From contig DATAZL010000129.1 in the NCBI GenBank assembly GCA_036272055.1, positions 237,863-301,862 of the forward strand: a stretch of 64,000 nt of DNA, in the 5' to 3' direction. The translations under genes were made by a program, and so were the position numbers. This document shows positions 43,234-52,554 of the stretch, in pieces (positions within the stretch are counted from its first letter, which is position 1; each line of letters starts with the position of its first letter). The DNA comes from DASZVB01 sp036272055. GTDB taxonomy: Bacteria; Myxococcota_A; Polyangia; Polyangiales; Polyangiaceae. The notes under the pieces were generated by a model. The model was not told the DNA's origin. It saw only the letters and a program-made list of their open reading frames with translations, and ran no database searches.

Positions 43234-44450
43234 TAATCAACAATCGCGCCGTAGACGATGGACTTGAGCTGGGTGCGGAAGCCGTAGATCGTCGAGGGGA
43301 TGAGCTGCGTCATGAAGACGACGCTGAGCTCTTCTTTCGGGTCGACCCAGAACGCGGTGCTCGCCATGCCGCCCCAGCCATACTCGCCGGCTGAGCTCGG
43401 GACCTGCGCGCGCACCGGGTCCACCGTCACCGAGACACCCAGGCCGAACCCGACGCCCTCGTAGCGTGTCTCGCTGAACGAGCCGCGGGCGAGCGCGGCG
43501 AGATCCTTGCCGCCGGGAAGATGGTTCTCGGCCATGAACGCGACGGTGCGCGGCCCGAGGAGGCGCACGCCGTCGAGCTCGCCGCCGCGACGCAGCATCT
43601 CGGCGAAGCGCAGGTAGTCCGCGGCGGTCGAGACGAGCCCCGAACCGCCGCCGAAGAACGTCTTCGGGCGGCCGTAGGGGCTATCCTGAGGGTCGTCGAG
43701 CAGGACGAGCTTCTTGTCCCTGTCCCGCCCGTAGCACGCCGCGAAGCGATCGAGCTTGTCGACGGGAACGGTGAAGCCGGTGTCGACCATGCCGAGCGGC
43801 TCGAAGACGTTCTCGCGCAGGTAGACGTCGAAGGGCTTGCCCGACATCTTCTCGACGAGATATCCGACCACGTCGGTGGCCACTGAATAGTTCCACGCCT
43901 CTCCCGGGGAGAACTCGAGCGGCAGGGTGGCGAGGGTCTTCACCATGTCGGCGAGGGTGCCCTTGCCGTTGCCGATGCCGAGCTTGCGATACGCGACGTC
44001 GACGCCGGTCCGCTCCATGATGCTGTAGCTGAGGCCGGACTGGTGCGTCAGCAGATCGCGCACCGTCATCGGCCGCCGCATGGGCTCGGTCGTGAACGTC
44101 GGATGACTTCCGTACAGATAGACGCGGAGGTGCTCCCACTCCGGGATCCACTTGTGCACCGGATCGGTGAGCTGGAAGACGGCTCGCTCGTGGAGCTGCA
44201 TCAGCGCGACCGACGTGATCGGCTTCGTCATCGAGTAGATGCGAAAGATGGTGTCGGCGTGGACCGGCAGGTTCCGCTCCCGGTCGCGGTTCCCGAGCGG
44301 GGAGAGGAACGCGACGCGTCCCCGCCGGGCCACCAGCGTGAGCGCCCCCGCGATCTTCCCGGGGTTCACGTAGCGGGACGCGAGATGTTCGTCGATGCGC
44401 CGGAGCGCCGACGACGAGAGCCCGACATCCTCCGGCTGCACCATTTCCAT
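43233..44450 (-). CDS. Serine hydrolase of the beta-lactamase/EstB type
   Basis: A 405-residue class C beta-lactamase-fold enzyme. The nucleophile is in SMTK (Ser73, Lys76), the Tyr motif is YSV in WNYSVATDVVGYL and the third element is in EYGWGGMAST. The lack of a signal peptide suggests a cytosolic esterase or lipase rather than a true beta-lactamase. The frame extends to 44693, but ATG at 44450 starts right at MEMVQPEDVGLS. The stop codon overlaps the palindromic element after htpG. Confidence 0.85.
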   Translation of the reverse strand: MEMVQPEDVGLSSSALRRIDEHLASRYVNPGKIAGALTLVARRGRVAFLSPLGNRDRERNLPVHADTIFRIYSMTKPITSVALMQLHERAVFQLTDPVHKWIPEWEHLRVYLYGSHPTFTTEPMRRPMTVRDLLTHQSGLSYSIMERTGVDVAYRKLGIGNGKGTLADMVKTLATLPLEFSPGEAWNYSVATDVVGYLVEKMSGKPFDVYLRENVFEPLGMVDTGFTVPVDKLDRFAACYGRDRDKKLVLLDDPQDSPYGRPKTFFGGGSGLVSTAADYLRFAEMLRRGGELDGVRLLGPRTVAFMAENHLPGGKDLAALARGSFSETRYEGVGFGLGVSVTVDPVRAQVPSSAGEYGWGGMASTAFWVDPKEELSVVFMTQLIPSTIYGFRTQLKSIVYGAIVD

Positions 44451-44528
44451 GCGCGAGAGTGTGCACCCCCCGTCGCGCGCCCGTAAAGTCGCCTGACCGC
44501 GCGAAAGATCGCGGCTACGCTCGGCGTC

Positions 44529-44867
44529 GTGGAGATCAAGAAGGGCACGGGCGATGTACGCACCGCGTTGTTCGGCGGTACGGGAGAAGTACAGGTGTGG
44601 AACCTGATGACCGAGCGCGCCGAGCCGTTCACGGCGGTGCTCTCGTGCGAGCTCGCGCCGGGAGGTTCGGTGGGCCCGCACGTCCAGGAGCACTACCCCG
44701 AGATCGTCGTCGGGCTCGAGGGGGACGGCCAGGCGACGGTGAACGGTGCGCCGAGGAACCTCGCGGCCGGTGACGTGGTGTACCTCGCGCTCGGCGCCGT
44801 CCTCGCGCTCGAGAATCGCTCGACGGACACGCCGCTCCGTTACCTGATCATCAAGGCGCGTCCCTGA
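44529..44867 (+). CDS. Cupin-domain protein
   Basis: A 112-residue single cupin. The metal motif GGSVGPHVQEHYPEIVVGLEG has two His and a Glu in the usual order, and the second motif is GDVVYLALGAVLALENRS with no His. It may bind a metal and a small acid or sugar; the function is unknown. The start is GTG at 44529, and a TACGCT box lies 8 nt before it. Its TGA and the otsB stop (on the other strand) abut inside the palindrome CCTGATCAGG (44863-44872). Confidence 0.8.
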   Translation: MEIKKGTGDVRTALFGGTGEVQVWNLMTERAEPFTAVLSCELAPGGSVGPHVQEHYPEIVVGLEGDGQATVNGAPRNLAAGDVVYLALGAVLALENRSTDTPLRYLIIKARP

Positions 44868-45614
44868 TCAGGCTGGACGTAGCTCGAGCAAGGCGGAGAT
44901 CAATGCGTCGACCTCCTCCTGCGTCTCCACGTAGAACTCCGCGTCGGAGTCCTGCTTCTCGCCGACCCGGATCGTCAGCAGACGCAGGGCGCGGCGCATC
45001 TTGAAGACGTCCTCGTCCGTCTCGTCGTCGCCGACGTAGAGGGCTGCCTCGCAGCTCTCGCCGCGCCGGAGCTCGTCGAGGGCGAAGCCCTTGTGACGTG
45101 CGCCGCGGGGAACGAGATTCACGACGTCCTTGCCGCCGACGACGCGCACCGACTCGAGCGAGCGCGCCGCGTCACCGATGGCGCGCCGCGCCTCGTCCTT
45201 GTCCTTCGCGGCGCGGTAGTGCACCGAGAGCGAGAGATGCTTGTCCTCGATGCGCACGCCGTCGAGGCCGGCGAGCGCGACGGCGAGCGTCGCGCGCCAG
45301 CGCCCCACGTCCGCGCTCTCCGGGGGCGCGTCGAGACCGGGTAGCTCCGCGCCATGATTGCCGGCGACGGCACGGAGCCCGACGCCGGTGACGAGGAGCT
45401 CGACGTCTTCCCGGGCGCGCCCGCTGATGACGGCGCAGGGGTAGCGCTGGCAGAGTGCGGCGAGAAGGTCCCGGGTGCCGGCTCGCATCGGCGCATTCGC
45501 CGGGTCGTCGGTGATCGGGGCGAGCGTGCCGTCGTAGTCGAACGCGACGAGGAGCCGGGAACGCGTGAACTCGCCGAGGGGCACCCGGCTCGCGCGAGAG
45601 AGGGCGTGCCTCAT
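44868..45614 (-). CDS. otsB: Trehalose-6-phosphate phosphatase
   Basis: A 248-residue HAD phosphatase. The nucleophile motif is FDYDGTLAPI, motif II is ISGR, and the C-terminal motif is GDDETDEDVF; the cap region has KHLSLSVHYR. It removes phosphate from trehalose-6-phosphate. The ATG at 45614 overlaps the otsA stop by four bases (ATGA), confirming coupling. The longer frame to 45716 is not needed. Confidence 0.93.
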   Translation of the reverse strand: MRHALSRASRVPLGEFTRSRLLVAFDYDGTLAPITDDPANAPMRAGTRDLLAALCQRYPCAVISGRAREDVELLVTGVGLRAVAGNHGAELPGLDAPPESADVGRWRATLAVALAGLDGVRIEDKHLSLSVHYRAAKDKDEARRAIGDAARSLESVRVVGGKDVVNLVPRGARHKGFALDELRRGESCEAALYVGDDETDEDVFKMRRALRLLTIRVGEKQDSDAEFYVETQEEVDALISALLELRPA

Positions 45615-47857
45615 GGGCGTAGTACGGCCGCGCTCGCCAGATGATGCGTCAGACGCCACGAGATACGATCGCGTTTCCGCAACCGCGCTGCGTCGACCAG
45701 CATGCGCCCCGCCCATCGGTAAACGTTGAACTCGGCGACGAAGGCCCGCATTGCGCGCATCCTGTCGCGCTGCTCCATCGGCGTCATCGCGAGGGCGGCG
45801 GCGAGGGCCGCGCTCGACTCGTCGATGTCGTACGGATTGACGACCAGCGCCTCGGAGAGCTCGCGCGCCGCGCCGGTGAACTGGCTCAGCACGAGGACGC
45901 CGCGCTCATCGTCGCGGGCGGAGACGAACTCCTTCGCGACCAGGTTCATGCCGTCGTGGAGGCTGCTCACGTAACAGACGTCGGCGGCGCGGTAATACTT
46001 GAACACCGTCGGCGGCTGGTGGTGCGACCGGAGAAGCACGATCGGCCGGTAAGAGTCCTTGCCGAAGCGCGCGTTGATGCGCTCGGCGAGCCGGGTCACG
46101 GTGTCGTTGAGGTCCTTGTAGCGCTCGATCTCGGTGCGGCTCGGCGCCGCGAGCTGGACGAACGTGAACCGGCCGCGATACGCGGGGTGACGTTCGAGCA
46201 GCCGCTCCACGGCGAGAAACCGCTCCTCGACGCCCTTCGTGTAGTCGAGACGATCGACGCCGACGCCGATGAGCGCGTCGCGAGGCAGCCCGAGCTCCTC
46301 GACGACGGCCTTCCGGCAATCGGCCACCGACGGGATGTCGCGGAGCCACTGGGCGGGCCACTCGACGGAGATCGGGTATGGGCGGACCAGCGTGCTCCGC
46401 CCCTGCTGGATCACGGCGTTCTGCTCGCGATCGATGCGCGCCTCGAGGAACCGGTCCACGCAGTCCATGAAGTTGTTGCAGTCGAACCGGGTGTGAAAGC
46501 CGACGATGCTCGCACCGAGCATGCCTTCGAGGAGCTCGTTACCCCAGGGGCAGATGCCGAGCCGTTCCGAGTTCGGCCACGGGATGTGCCAGAACATGAT
46601 GATCGTCGCGCGCGGGAGCCGCTCCCGGAGGAGCCGCGGCACGAGCGCGAAATGGTAATCCTGGACGAGGACCACCGGATCTTCACGGTCGACCTCCGCG
46701 CAAACCGCGTCGACGAACCGGGCGTTGACCTCCTTGTAACGCTCCCAGTCGTCGCTCCTGAAGATGGGGCGAGCGTGCGCGTTGTGGCAGAGCGGCCAGA
46801 GCCCCTCGTTCGAGAACCCGTAGTAGTACCCCTGCTCCTCCTGCTTGGAGAGCCACACGCGGTGGATGACGTACGTCTCCTCGCCGGGAGGGACGCGCAC
46901 CCGGTCGTCCTTGTCGGTGACCTCGCGATCGGCGGAGCCGGAACCGTGGCCAATCCAGACGCCGGAGCAGGCGCGCATGATGGGCTCGAGCGCAGTGACC
47001 AGCCCGCTTGCCGGATGTACGGCGACGATCTTGCCGTCTGCAGCGTGTTCGTGGAGGTACGGCTCGCGGTTTGCGACGATCATGATGCGCTCGCCGCGCA
47101 GATAACGGTTCAACGTCTGCTTGAGACGGTCCGCGGTCCAGGTCCCGGTCTCCGTCTCGGACTCCTTCTCCGAGACGAGCTGCTCCAGCAACTCGCGGAC
47201 GTCCCCGAGGATGGGCTGGAACTCCTGCGCCTGGGGCTCGAGCTCCCCCCGCAGCATCTTGCGGAGCTGATTGCTCCAGCTCCGGGCAGCGAGGCGCGCC
47301 GCGATGATCGTCACCGCAGCGCCGGCGAGCGCGAGGAAGCCGAACATGAGAAACAGAAACTCGCGCGTCCGCGCCTCACGTCGGGCGATGAAGCTGAGAT
47401 CGTGGACGAGGACCACGAAGCCGAGGGTGTGTCCCTCCTCGTCCGCCACGGGAATGGCGCTCACGAACGCGTCCCCTCCCGGCAAGGAGGTCGGCTCCGC
47501 AGATGCGGCCCAGCGGTCCCCCGGCCCCACATGGACCTTCGGGCCGATCCGGGTGCACGAGAGATCCGACGGGAAGCTCTCGGTGCGCGCCACCAACCGG
47601 AGGTCACTGCTGCACGCCGCGGCCGAGAGAATGCGCTCGTCGTGACTCATCTCGGTGAGCAGCGCCTGGAGCCGCGCGCGCGAGCCCCAGTTTTCGACGA
47701 ATGCCTGACGGCCACCGCGCATCGCAATCTCGGCGCGAAGCGCTAGATCGCGCTCGAACCAGCTATGCGCCGTCTTGTTGAACAGCACCGATGCGAACGC
47801 CGCCACGAGCCCCAGCCCGACGACGAGCACCACTGCGAATCGGATCACAGGTCGCAT
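45611..47857 (-). CDS. otsA: Trehalose-6-phosphate synthase with N-terminal membrane sensor-like module
   Basis: A 748-residue protein. The C-terminal part, from about residue 255, is a GT20 enzyme: VQDYHFALVPRLL, FWHIPWPNSE, GVDRLDYTKGV and the HDGMNLVAKEF motif are complete, so UDP-glucose and glucose-6-phosphate should be substrates. The N-terminal 255 residues have a membrane helix (about 5-27), an extracytoplasmic region, a second helix (FLFLMFGFLALAGAAVTII) and a HAMP-like linker, as in sensor kinases. This would place the enzyme at the membrane and could gate it by osmotic or chemical signals. ATG at 47857 begins the helix; a TTG at 47893 is also in frame. Confidence 0.93.
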   Translation of the reverse strand: MRPVIRFAVVLVVGLGLVAAFASVLFNKTAHSWFERDLALRAEIAMRGGRQAFVENWGSRARLQALLTEMSHDERILSAAACSSDLRLVARTESFPSDLSCTRIGPKVHVGPGDRWAASAEPTSLPGGDAFVSAIPVADEEGHTLGFVVLVHDLSFIARREARTREFLFLMFGFLALAGAAVTIIAARLAARSWSNQLRKMLRGELEPQAQEFQPILGDVRELLEQLVSEKESETETGTWTADRLKQTLNRYLRGERIMIVANREPYLHEHAADGKIVAVHPASGLVTALEPIMRACSGVWIGHGSGSADREVTDKDDRVRVPPGEETYVIHRVWLSKQEEQGYYYGFSNEGLWPLCHNAHARPIFRSDDWERYKEVNARFVDAVCAEVDREDPVVLVQDYHFALVPRLLRERLPRATIIMFWHIPWPNSERLGICPWGNELLEGMLGASIVGFHTRFDCNNFMDCVDRFLEARIDREQNAVIQQGRSTLVRPYPISVEWPAQWLRDIPSVADCRKAVVEELGLPRDALIGVGVDRLDYTKGVEERFLAVERLLERHPAYRGRFTFVQLAAPSRTEIERYKDLNDTVTRLAERINARFGKDSYRPIVLLRSHHQPPTVFKYYRAADVCYVSSLHDGMNLVAKEFVSARDDERGVLVLSQFTGAARELSEALVVNPYDIDESSAALAAALAMTPMEQRDRMRAMRAFVAEFNVYRWAGRMLVDAARLRKRDRISWRLTHHLASAAVLRP

Positions 47858-47914
47858 CGCCCCGCAGTTCAGCATGAAGGGCTTATCGTGCAAACGGAAA
47901 TTCTAATGAGCATG

Positions 47915-47939
47915 GTGACCAGTCCAGACCACTGGTCAC
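47915..47939. promoter_or_regulatory. 9-bp palindrome between otsA and the first GH15 gene
   Basis: GTGACCAGT (47915-47923) and ACTGGTCAC (47931-47939) are perfect reverse complements around a 7-bp spacer, in the 107-bp spacer of two divergent genes. The layout suits a dimeric regulator controlling both otsBA and the GH15 gene. Confidence 0.5.
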
Positions 47940-47964
47940 AACGAATGCGAGGGTTTAGATCGAA

Positions 47965-49734
47965 ATGATGCGTCTCGAAGACCTCGGGCTCGTGGGAAAT
48001 TGCCAGGTCGCCGCCCACATCGAGAACACGGGCTCGATGGTGTGGTGCTGTTTGCCACGCTTCGACTCCGAACCCGTGTTCGCCGCTTTGCTGGATCACG
48101 AGGACGGAGGTCGCTTCACCGTGTCCCCCGCGAGCGGCGAGGCCGGCAAGCAGCGCTACATCGAAAACACGAACGTTCTCGAGACGACGTTCACCACCGC
48201 TGACGGGGCATTTCGTCTCATCGACTTCGCGCCGCGCTTTCAGCAGTACGGACGAAACTTCCGCCCGACGGAATTTTATCGAATAGTCGAGCCCATCTCG
48301 GGGACGCCGCGCGTTCGGGTGAGATGCGATCCTCGGCTCGGCTGGTCGAAGGGCGTTCCGACGCGGGTTTATGGGTCGAATCACGTCCGGTTCGAGGGTT
48401 ACAAGAGCCCGCTCCGGCTCACGACGGACATCCCGCTCTCGTACCTCGAGGGCCAGCCCTTCGCGCTGACCGATCGCCGTCATCTCGCGCTGACGTGGGG
48501 TTCCGGGATCGAGGAGCCACTCCCGTCGCTGTGCGAGCGCTTCTTCCTCGAGACGGTGCGCTACTGGGAGCGCTGGGTGAAGCACTGCAACATCCCGCCG
48601 CTCTTCCAGCAGGCGGTGATCCGCTCCGCGCTCGCGCTGAAGCTACATTGCTTCGAGGACACAGGCGCCATCGTCGCCGCGCTCACGACGTCGATCCCCG
48701 AAGCGCCCGGCAGCGTGAGAAACTGGGACTACCGTTACTGCTGGCTGCGCGACTCGTACTACTCGCTCGGTGCGTTCAGGCTCCTCGGCCATTTCGAGGA
48801 GCGCGAGAGCTTCGTGCAGTACCTGCTCAACATCGCAGGCGGCGCGCCGAACCTCGAGCTCGCGCCGCTCTATCGCGTCGACGGTACCTCCGACCTCGCC
48901 GAGCACATTCTCGAGAACTGGCCCGGCTTCGCCGGCAATGGACCGGTGCGCGTCGGCAACGGTGCGGCGCTCCACGCGCAGCACGACGTTTTCGGCGAGA
49001 TGGTGCTCGCCCTCGCGCCGATCTTCCTCGACGACCGCTTCGCGCGCGAGCGCTCGGGCGCGGTGTTGAACCTGCTGGAGCGGCTCGCCCGGCGCGCCAT
49101 CGCCGTCGCCGGAACTCCCGACGCCGGCATCTGGGAATACCGGACGGAGTGGCAGCCGCAGACGTTCTCGACCCTGATGTGCTGGGCCGCCGTCGACCGC
49201 ATGGCGACGATCGCCGCCCGACACGCGCCGGCGCGCGAGGCGGAGTTCCGCGGAGAGGCGGAGAAGATCCGGAACCTCATCGTCGAGCAAGCCTGGTCGC
49301 CGGAGCTCGGCGGCTTCGCCGGAACCCACGGCGGGAAAGAGCTCGATGCGTCCATGCTGCAGGTCGCAGCGCTGAGATTGCTCCCTGCGGACGACAAACG
49401 GCTCGTCGGCACCATCGACGCGATCTGGCGTGGCCTGTCGCACAACGGCTGGCTCTTCCGGTACAAGCTCGACGACGGCTTCGGCAGGCCCGAGGTCGCG
49501 TTCATCATCTGCACCTTCTGGCTCATCGAGGCGCTGGCGATGACCGGACGCCACAAGGAGGCGAAGGAGATCCTCGACCGGGTGCAGGTCGCGATGTCGC
49601 CCCTCGGGCTCCTCTCCGAGGACTACGAGACGTCGACGCTACGCCTCTGGGGGAACTTCCCGCAGGCGTATTCCCACGTGGGGCTCATTCACGCCGCCTT
49701 CGCGGCGTCACCGCCGTGGTCGCAGGTTCTCTGA
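47965..49734 (+). CDS. Glycoside hydrolase family 15 (glucoamylase/trehalase-type), first copy
   Basis: A 589-residue GH15. The N-terminal beta domain starts LEDLGLVGNCQVAAHIENTG; the (alpha/alpha)6 barrel has NWDYRYCWLRDSYYSL, WEYRTEWQPQTFSTLMCW (probable general acid Glu) and LLSEDYETSTLRLWGNFPQAYSHVGLI (probable base Glu). Mycobacterial GH15 enzymes of this shape are trehalases, others hydrolyse alpha-glucan; the neighbouring ots genes favour trehalose. It has no signal peptide. It diverges from otsA and is followed by map after 51 bp. Confidence 0.88.
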   Translation: MMRLEDLGLVGNCQVAAHIENTGSMVWCCLPRFDSEPVFAALLDHEDGGRFTVSPASGEAGKQRYIENTNVLETTFTTADGAFRLIDFAPRFQQYGRNFRPTEFYRIVEPISGTPRVRVRCDPRLGWSKGVPTRVYGSNHVRFEGYKSPLRLTTDIPLSYLEGQPFALTDRRHLALTWGSGIEEPLPSLCERFFLETVRYWERWVKHCNIPPLFQQAVIRSALALKLHCFEDTGAIVAALTTSIPEAPGSVRNWDYRYCWLRDSYYSLGAFRLLGHFEERESFVQYLLNIAGGAPNLELAPLYRVDGTSDLAEHILENWPGFAGNGPVRVGNGAALHAQHDVFGEMVLALAPIFLDDRFARERSGAVLNLLERLARRAIAVAGTPDAGIWEYRTEWQPQTFSTLMCWAAVDRMATIAARHAPAREAEFRGEAEKIRNLIVEQAWSPELGGFAGTHGGKELDASMLQVAALRLLPADDKRLVGTIDAIWRGLSHNGWLFRYKLDDGFGRPEVAFIICTFWLIEALAMTGRHKEAKEILDRVQVAMSPLGLLSEDYETSTLRLWGNFPQAYSHVGLIHAAFAASPPWSQVL

Positions 49735-49773
49735 GGGATTTCGGGGCCACTTCATCGAAGCGACGGCGGGCCG

Positions 49774-49779
49774 TATACT
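49774..49779 (+). promoter_or_regulatory. -10-like TATACT directly before map
   Basis: TATACT ends 6 nt before the map ATG (49786), with TTCATC 17 bp upstream as a poor -35. Transcription would start at or near the ATG, giving a leaderless message for map. Confidence 0.48.
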
Positions 49780-49785
49780 GATCGT

Positions 49786-50541
49786 ATGACGATCGCGGAT
49801 CAGTCCGACATCGACGCTCTGATGCGCATCGGCAAGGTGGTAGCGGAGGCGCGTGACGCGATGGGCGCGAGCGCCGTCCCCGGGGTGACGACCGCCGAGC
49901 TCGACGAGATCGGCGCGCGCGTCCTCAGGGCACACGGCGCGCGTTCGGCGCCCCGGCTCGCCTACGGGTTTCCCGGAGAGACGTGCATCAGCGTCAACGA
50001 CGAGCTCGCGCACGGCATCCCGAAGGCCGACGTGGTGCTCAGGGACGGCGATCTCGTGAACCTCGACGTCTCGGCGGAGCTCGACGGCTACTGGGCGGAT
50101 AGCGGAGCGAGCTTCGCGGTCGGAAAGGTGAAGCCGCGGGAACGCGCGCTCCTCTGGGCCACGCGGCAAGCGCTGGAAGACGGGATGGCCGAGGCTCGCG
50201 CCGGGCGCAAGGTGCGCGAGATCGGGCGCGCCGTGGAGCGCTGCGCGAAGCGAACCGGGTTCCAGGTGGTCCGCGATCTGTGCGGGCACGGCGTCGGCCG
50301 TCACATCCACGAAGATCCGAGCATCCCCAACGTCGCCCGCGACGCGGACGAGACGACGCTGTGGGAGGGCCTGGTCATGACGATCGAGCCGTTCCTCACG
50401 ACGAGCGCGACGCGCGTCGTCGAGGGCAAGGACGGCTGGACGCTCCGCACGCCCGACCGGAGCCGCGGCGCGCAGTTCGAGCACACCATGATCGTGACGC
50501 GCGGCGCGCCCATCGTGGTCACTCTGAGCGAGGGCCGCTGA
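49786..50541 (+). CDS. map: Methionine aminopeptidase, type I
   Basis: A 251-residue MetAP. The five metal ligands are in LDVSAELDGYWADSG (two Asp), GHGVGRHIHEDP (His), TIEPF (Glu) and QFEHTMIV (Glu). It trims initiator Met from nascent proteins. The N-terminus is short, without the zinc-finger extension. It is oddly placed between two GH15 genes and overlaps the second, convergent one by 23 bp. No ribosome site is visible; a TATACT box lies 6 nt before the ATG. Confidence 0.95.
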   Translation: MTIADQSDIDALMRIGKVVAEARDAMGASAVPGVTTAELDEIGARVLRAHGARSAPRLAYGFPGETCISVNDELAHGIPKADVVLRDGDLVNLDVSAELDGYWADSGASFAVGKVKPRERALLWATRQALEDGMAEARAGRKVREIGRAVERCAKRTGFQVVRDLCGHGVGRHIHEDPSIPNVARDADETTLWEGLVMTIEPFLTTSATRVVEGKDGWTLRTPDRSRGAQFEHTMIVTRGAPIVVTLSEGR

Positions 50542-52339
50542 CCGGAGCCGCGTCGGCGCGATCTTGCGCGGGCGCCGCGGGCTTCTCCATCAGGTTGTGC
50601 GCGGTGTTGATCAGACCGACGTGAGAGAACGCCTGCGGGAAGTTCCCGAGCATGCGCTTCGCGACCGGATCGTATTCCTCGGCGAGGAGGCCGACGTCGT
50701 TCGAGATGGCTAGCAGCCGCTCGAAGAGCGCCTTCGCCTCTTCGTTGCGGCCGAGGAGCTTCAGGTTGTCGGCGAGCCAGAAGCTGCACGTCAGGAAGAC
50801 GCCCTCCCCCGATGAGAGGCCATCGACGCGCGTCCCGGTATCGTATCGCAGGACGAAGCCGTCATGCGTGAGGTGCCGCTCGATCGCGTTCACCGTCCCC
50901 TCGACGCGCGGATCGGTGCTCGGCAAGAAGCCGACGAGCGGGATCATGAGGAGGCTCGCGTCGAACTTGTTCGAGCCGTACGACTGCACGAACGACCCGA
51001 GCTTCGCGTCGTAGCCCTTCTCGCAGACGTCGCGGTGAATGGCGTCGCGCAGCGCGCGCCATCGATCGACGGGGCCCTTGCAACCGAACTGCTCCACTGC
51101 CTTCACGGCGCGATCGACGGCGACCCACGCCATCACCTTGGAGTGGGTGAAGTGCTGGCGCGGCCCGCGTACCTCCCAGATCCCCTCGTCGGGATTCGTC
51201 CAGTCCTTCTCGAGGAAGTTGACGAGCGCGGCCTCGACGCGCCACGTGTTTTCGTCCACGTCGGCGCCGTGTTTTCGCGCGAGGTGCAGCGAGTCGAGCA
51301 CCTCACCGTACACGTCGAGCTGGTGCTGTTCCGACGCGGCGTTGCCGATGCGCACCGGCTTCGACCCCTCGTAGCCGGCGAGCCACGGCAGCTCGAGCTC
51401 CGTCAGGCGGCGCTCGCCGCCGAGCCCGTACATGATCCGGAGCTCGCTCGGCGACCCCGCGACGGCGCGCGTGAGCCAGTAGCGCCAGCTCCTCGCCTCC
51501 TCGACGAAGCCGGCGTTGAGGAGCGAGTAGAGCACGAACGTCGCGTCGCGGAGCCAGCAGCACCGATAGTCCCAGTTCCGCTCTCCGCCGATGGACTCGG
51601 GGAGCGACGTCGTCGGCGCGGCGATGATGCCGCCGGTCGGCGCGTACGTCAGCGCCTTGAGCGTGAGAAGCGAGCGCAGCACGGCCTTCTCGTGCAGGCC
51701 GTGGTACGTCGAGCGCGACGACCATTCGCGCCAGAACCCCTCCGTCTCGATGAGCGCCGCCTCGGCGTTCACCAGCGGAGGCGGCTCCGTCGCGGAGTGA
51801 AACCAGGTGAGCGCAAAGTGACGCCGCTCGCCCTTTCGCAGCGAAAACTCCGCCACGGTGCGGAGATCTTCGCCGTGGCACTCCACGTCGGCGTCGAGCA
51901 AGAGCGCGTCTGGCCCCGCGACGGCGGAGATGCCGCGATCGGTGCGCCGTACCCACGGCACGATGGAGCCGTAGTCGAAGCGAATGACGAGCTCCATTCG
52001 CATCACGACCTCCCCCTCGAGGCCCTCGACGATGCGGACCACGTCTCCGCGCCCGTCTGCCGGCGGCATGAAGTCGATGACGCGCACCTTGCCGCCGTCG
52101 CCGGCGAGGTCCGTCTCGAGCACCATCGTTCCTTCGCGGTAGCGCCGCCCCGCGGGGCGCGCGTTCTTCGCCGGAGCGAGTAGCCAGCGCCCGTTGTCCT
52201 CTTTGCCGAGGAGCGACGCGAAGCACGCTCCCGAGTCGAAGCGCGGAAGCGTGAGCCAGTCCATCGAGCCGTCGCGTCCGACGAGCGCCGCGCCCTCGCA
52301 GTCGCCTAGCAATGCGTAGTCTTCGATTCGAAGTGCCAT
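50519..52339 (-). CDS. Glycoside hydrolase family 15, second copy
   Basis: A 606-residue GH15 paralogue of the 47965 gene. LRIEDYALLGDCEGAALVG opens it, NWDYRCCWLRDATFVLYS, WEVRGPRQHFTHSKVMAWV and LLAEEYDPVAKRMLGNF carry the equivalents of the first copy, with both probable catalytic Glu in place. It differs in the substrate-side residues, so it may prefer a longer glucan or another glucosidic link. It is transcribed toward map and away from the GT4 gene across a 215-bp spacer. Confidence 0.87.
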   Translation of the reverse strand: MALRIEDYALLGDCEGAALVGRDGSMDWLTLPRFDSGACFASLLGKEDNGRWLLAPAKNARPAGRRYREGTMVLETDLAGDGGKVRVIDFMPPADGRGDVVRIVEGLEGEVVMRMELVIRFDYGSIVPWVRRTDRGISAVAGPDALLLDADVECHGEDLRTVAEFSLRKGERRHFALTWFHSATEPPPLVNAEAALIETEGFWREWSSRSTYHGLHEKAVLRSLLTLKALTYAPTGGIIAAPTTSLPESIGGERNWDYRCCWLRDATFVLYSLLNAGFVEEARSWRYWLTRAVAGSPSELRIMYGLGGERRLTELELPWLAGYEGSKPVRIGNAASEQHQLDVYGEVLDSLHLARKHGADVDENTWRVEAALVNFLEKDWTNPDEGIWEVRGPRQHFTHSKVMAWVAVDRAVKAVEQFGCKGPVDRWRALRDAIHRDVCEKGYDAKLGSFVQSYGSNKFDASLLMIPLVGFLPSTDPRVEGTVNAIERHLTHDGFVLRYDTGTRVDGLSSGEGVFLTCSFWLADNLKLLGRNEEAKALFERLLAISNDVGLLAEEYDPVAKRMLGNFPQAFSHVGLINTAHNLMEKPAAPAQDRADAAPVSGPRSE

Positions 52340-52554
52340 GTGGGTTCACGGAGTCGCTGCGCGACCCGTCCGAGAAACGTCCATAGGGCCGGCGCGCTGT
52401 CCGTAAAGCTCCCGCGCGTCGTGTCGTTTGCTGCGCGCGCGGAGGCAAATTGTCGCAGTCGTTCACGCCTTCTCGAAGTGGCGGCTGCGAGCGCGACCCT
52501 GGCCTTTTCCTTGCTTGGTGTTTCGCAGGTTTGACGACGGAAGGAAGCTTCACG

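Noticed and set aside
43233..44450. A true beta-lactamase resistance gene.
   Set aside because: No signal peptide, and the YSV/GWGG pattern fits EstB-like esterases better than class C enzymes.
45641..47746. A 701-residue plus-strand reading frame opposite otsA.
   Set aside because: The minus strand carries complete GT20 motifs; the plus frame has no recognisable domain and is a product of high GC.
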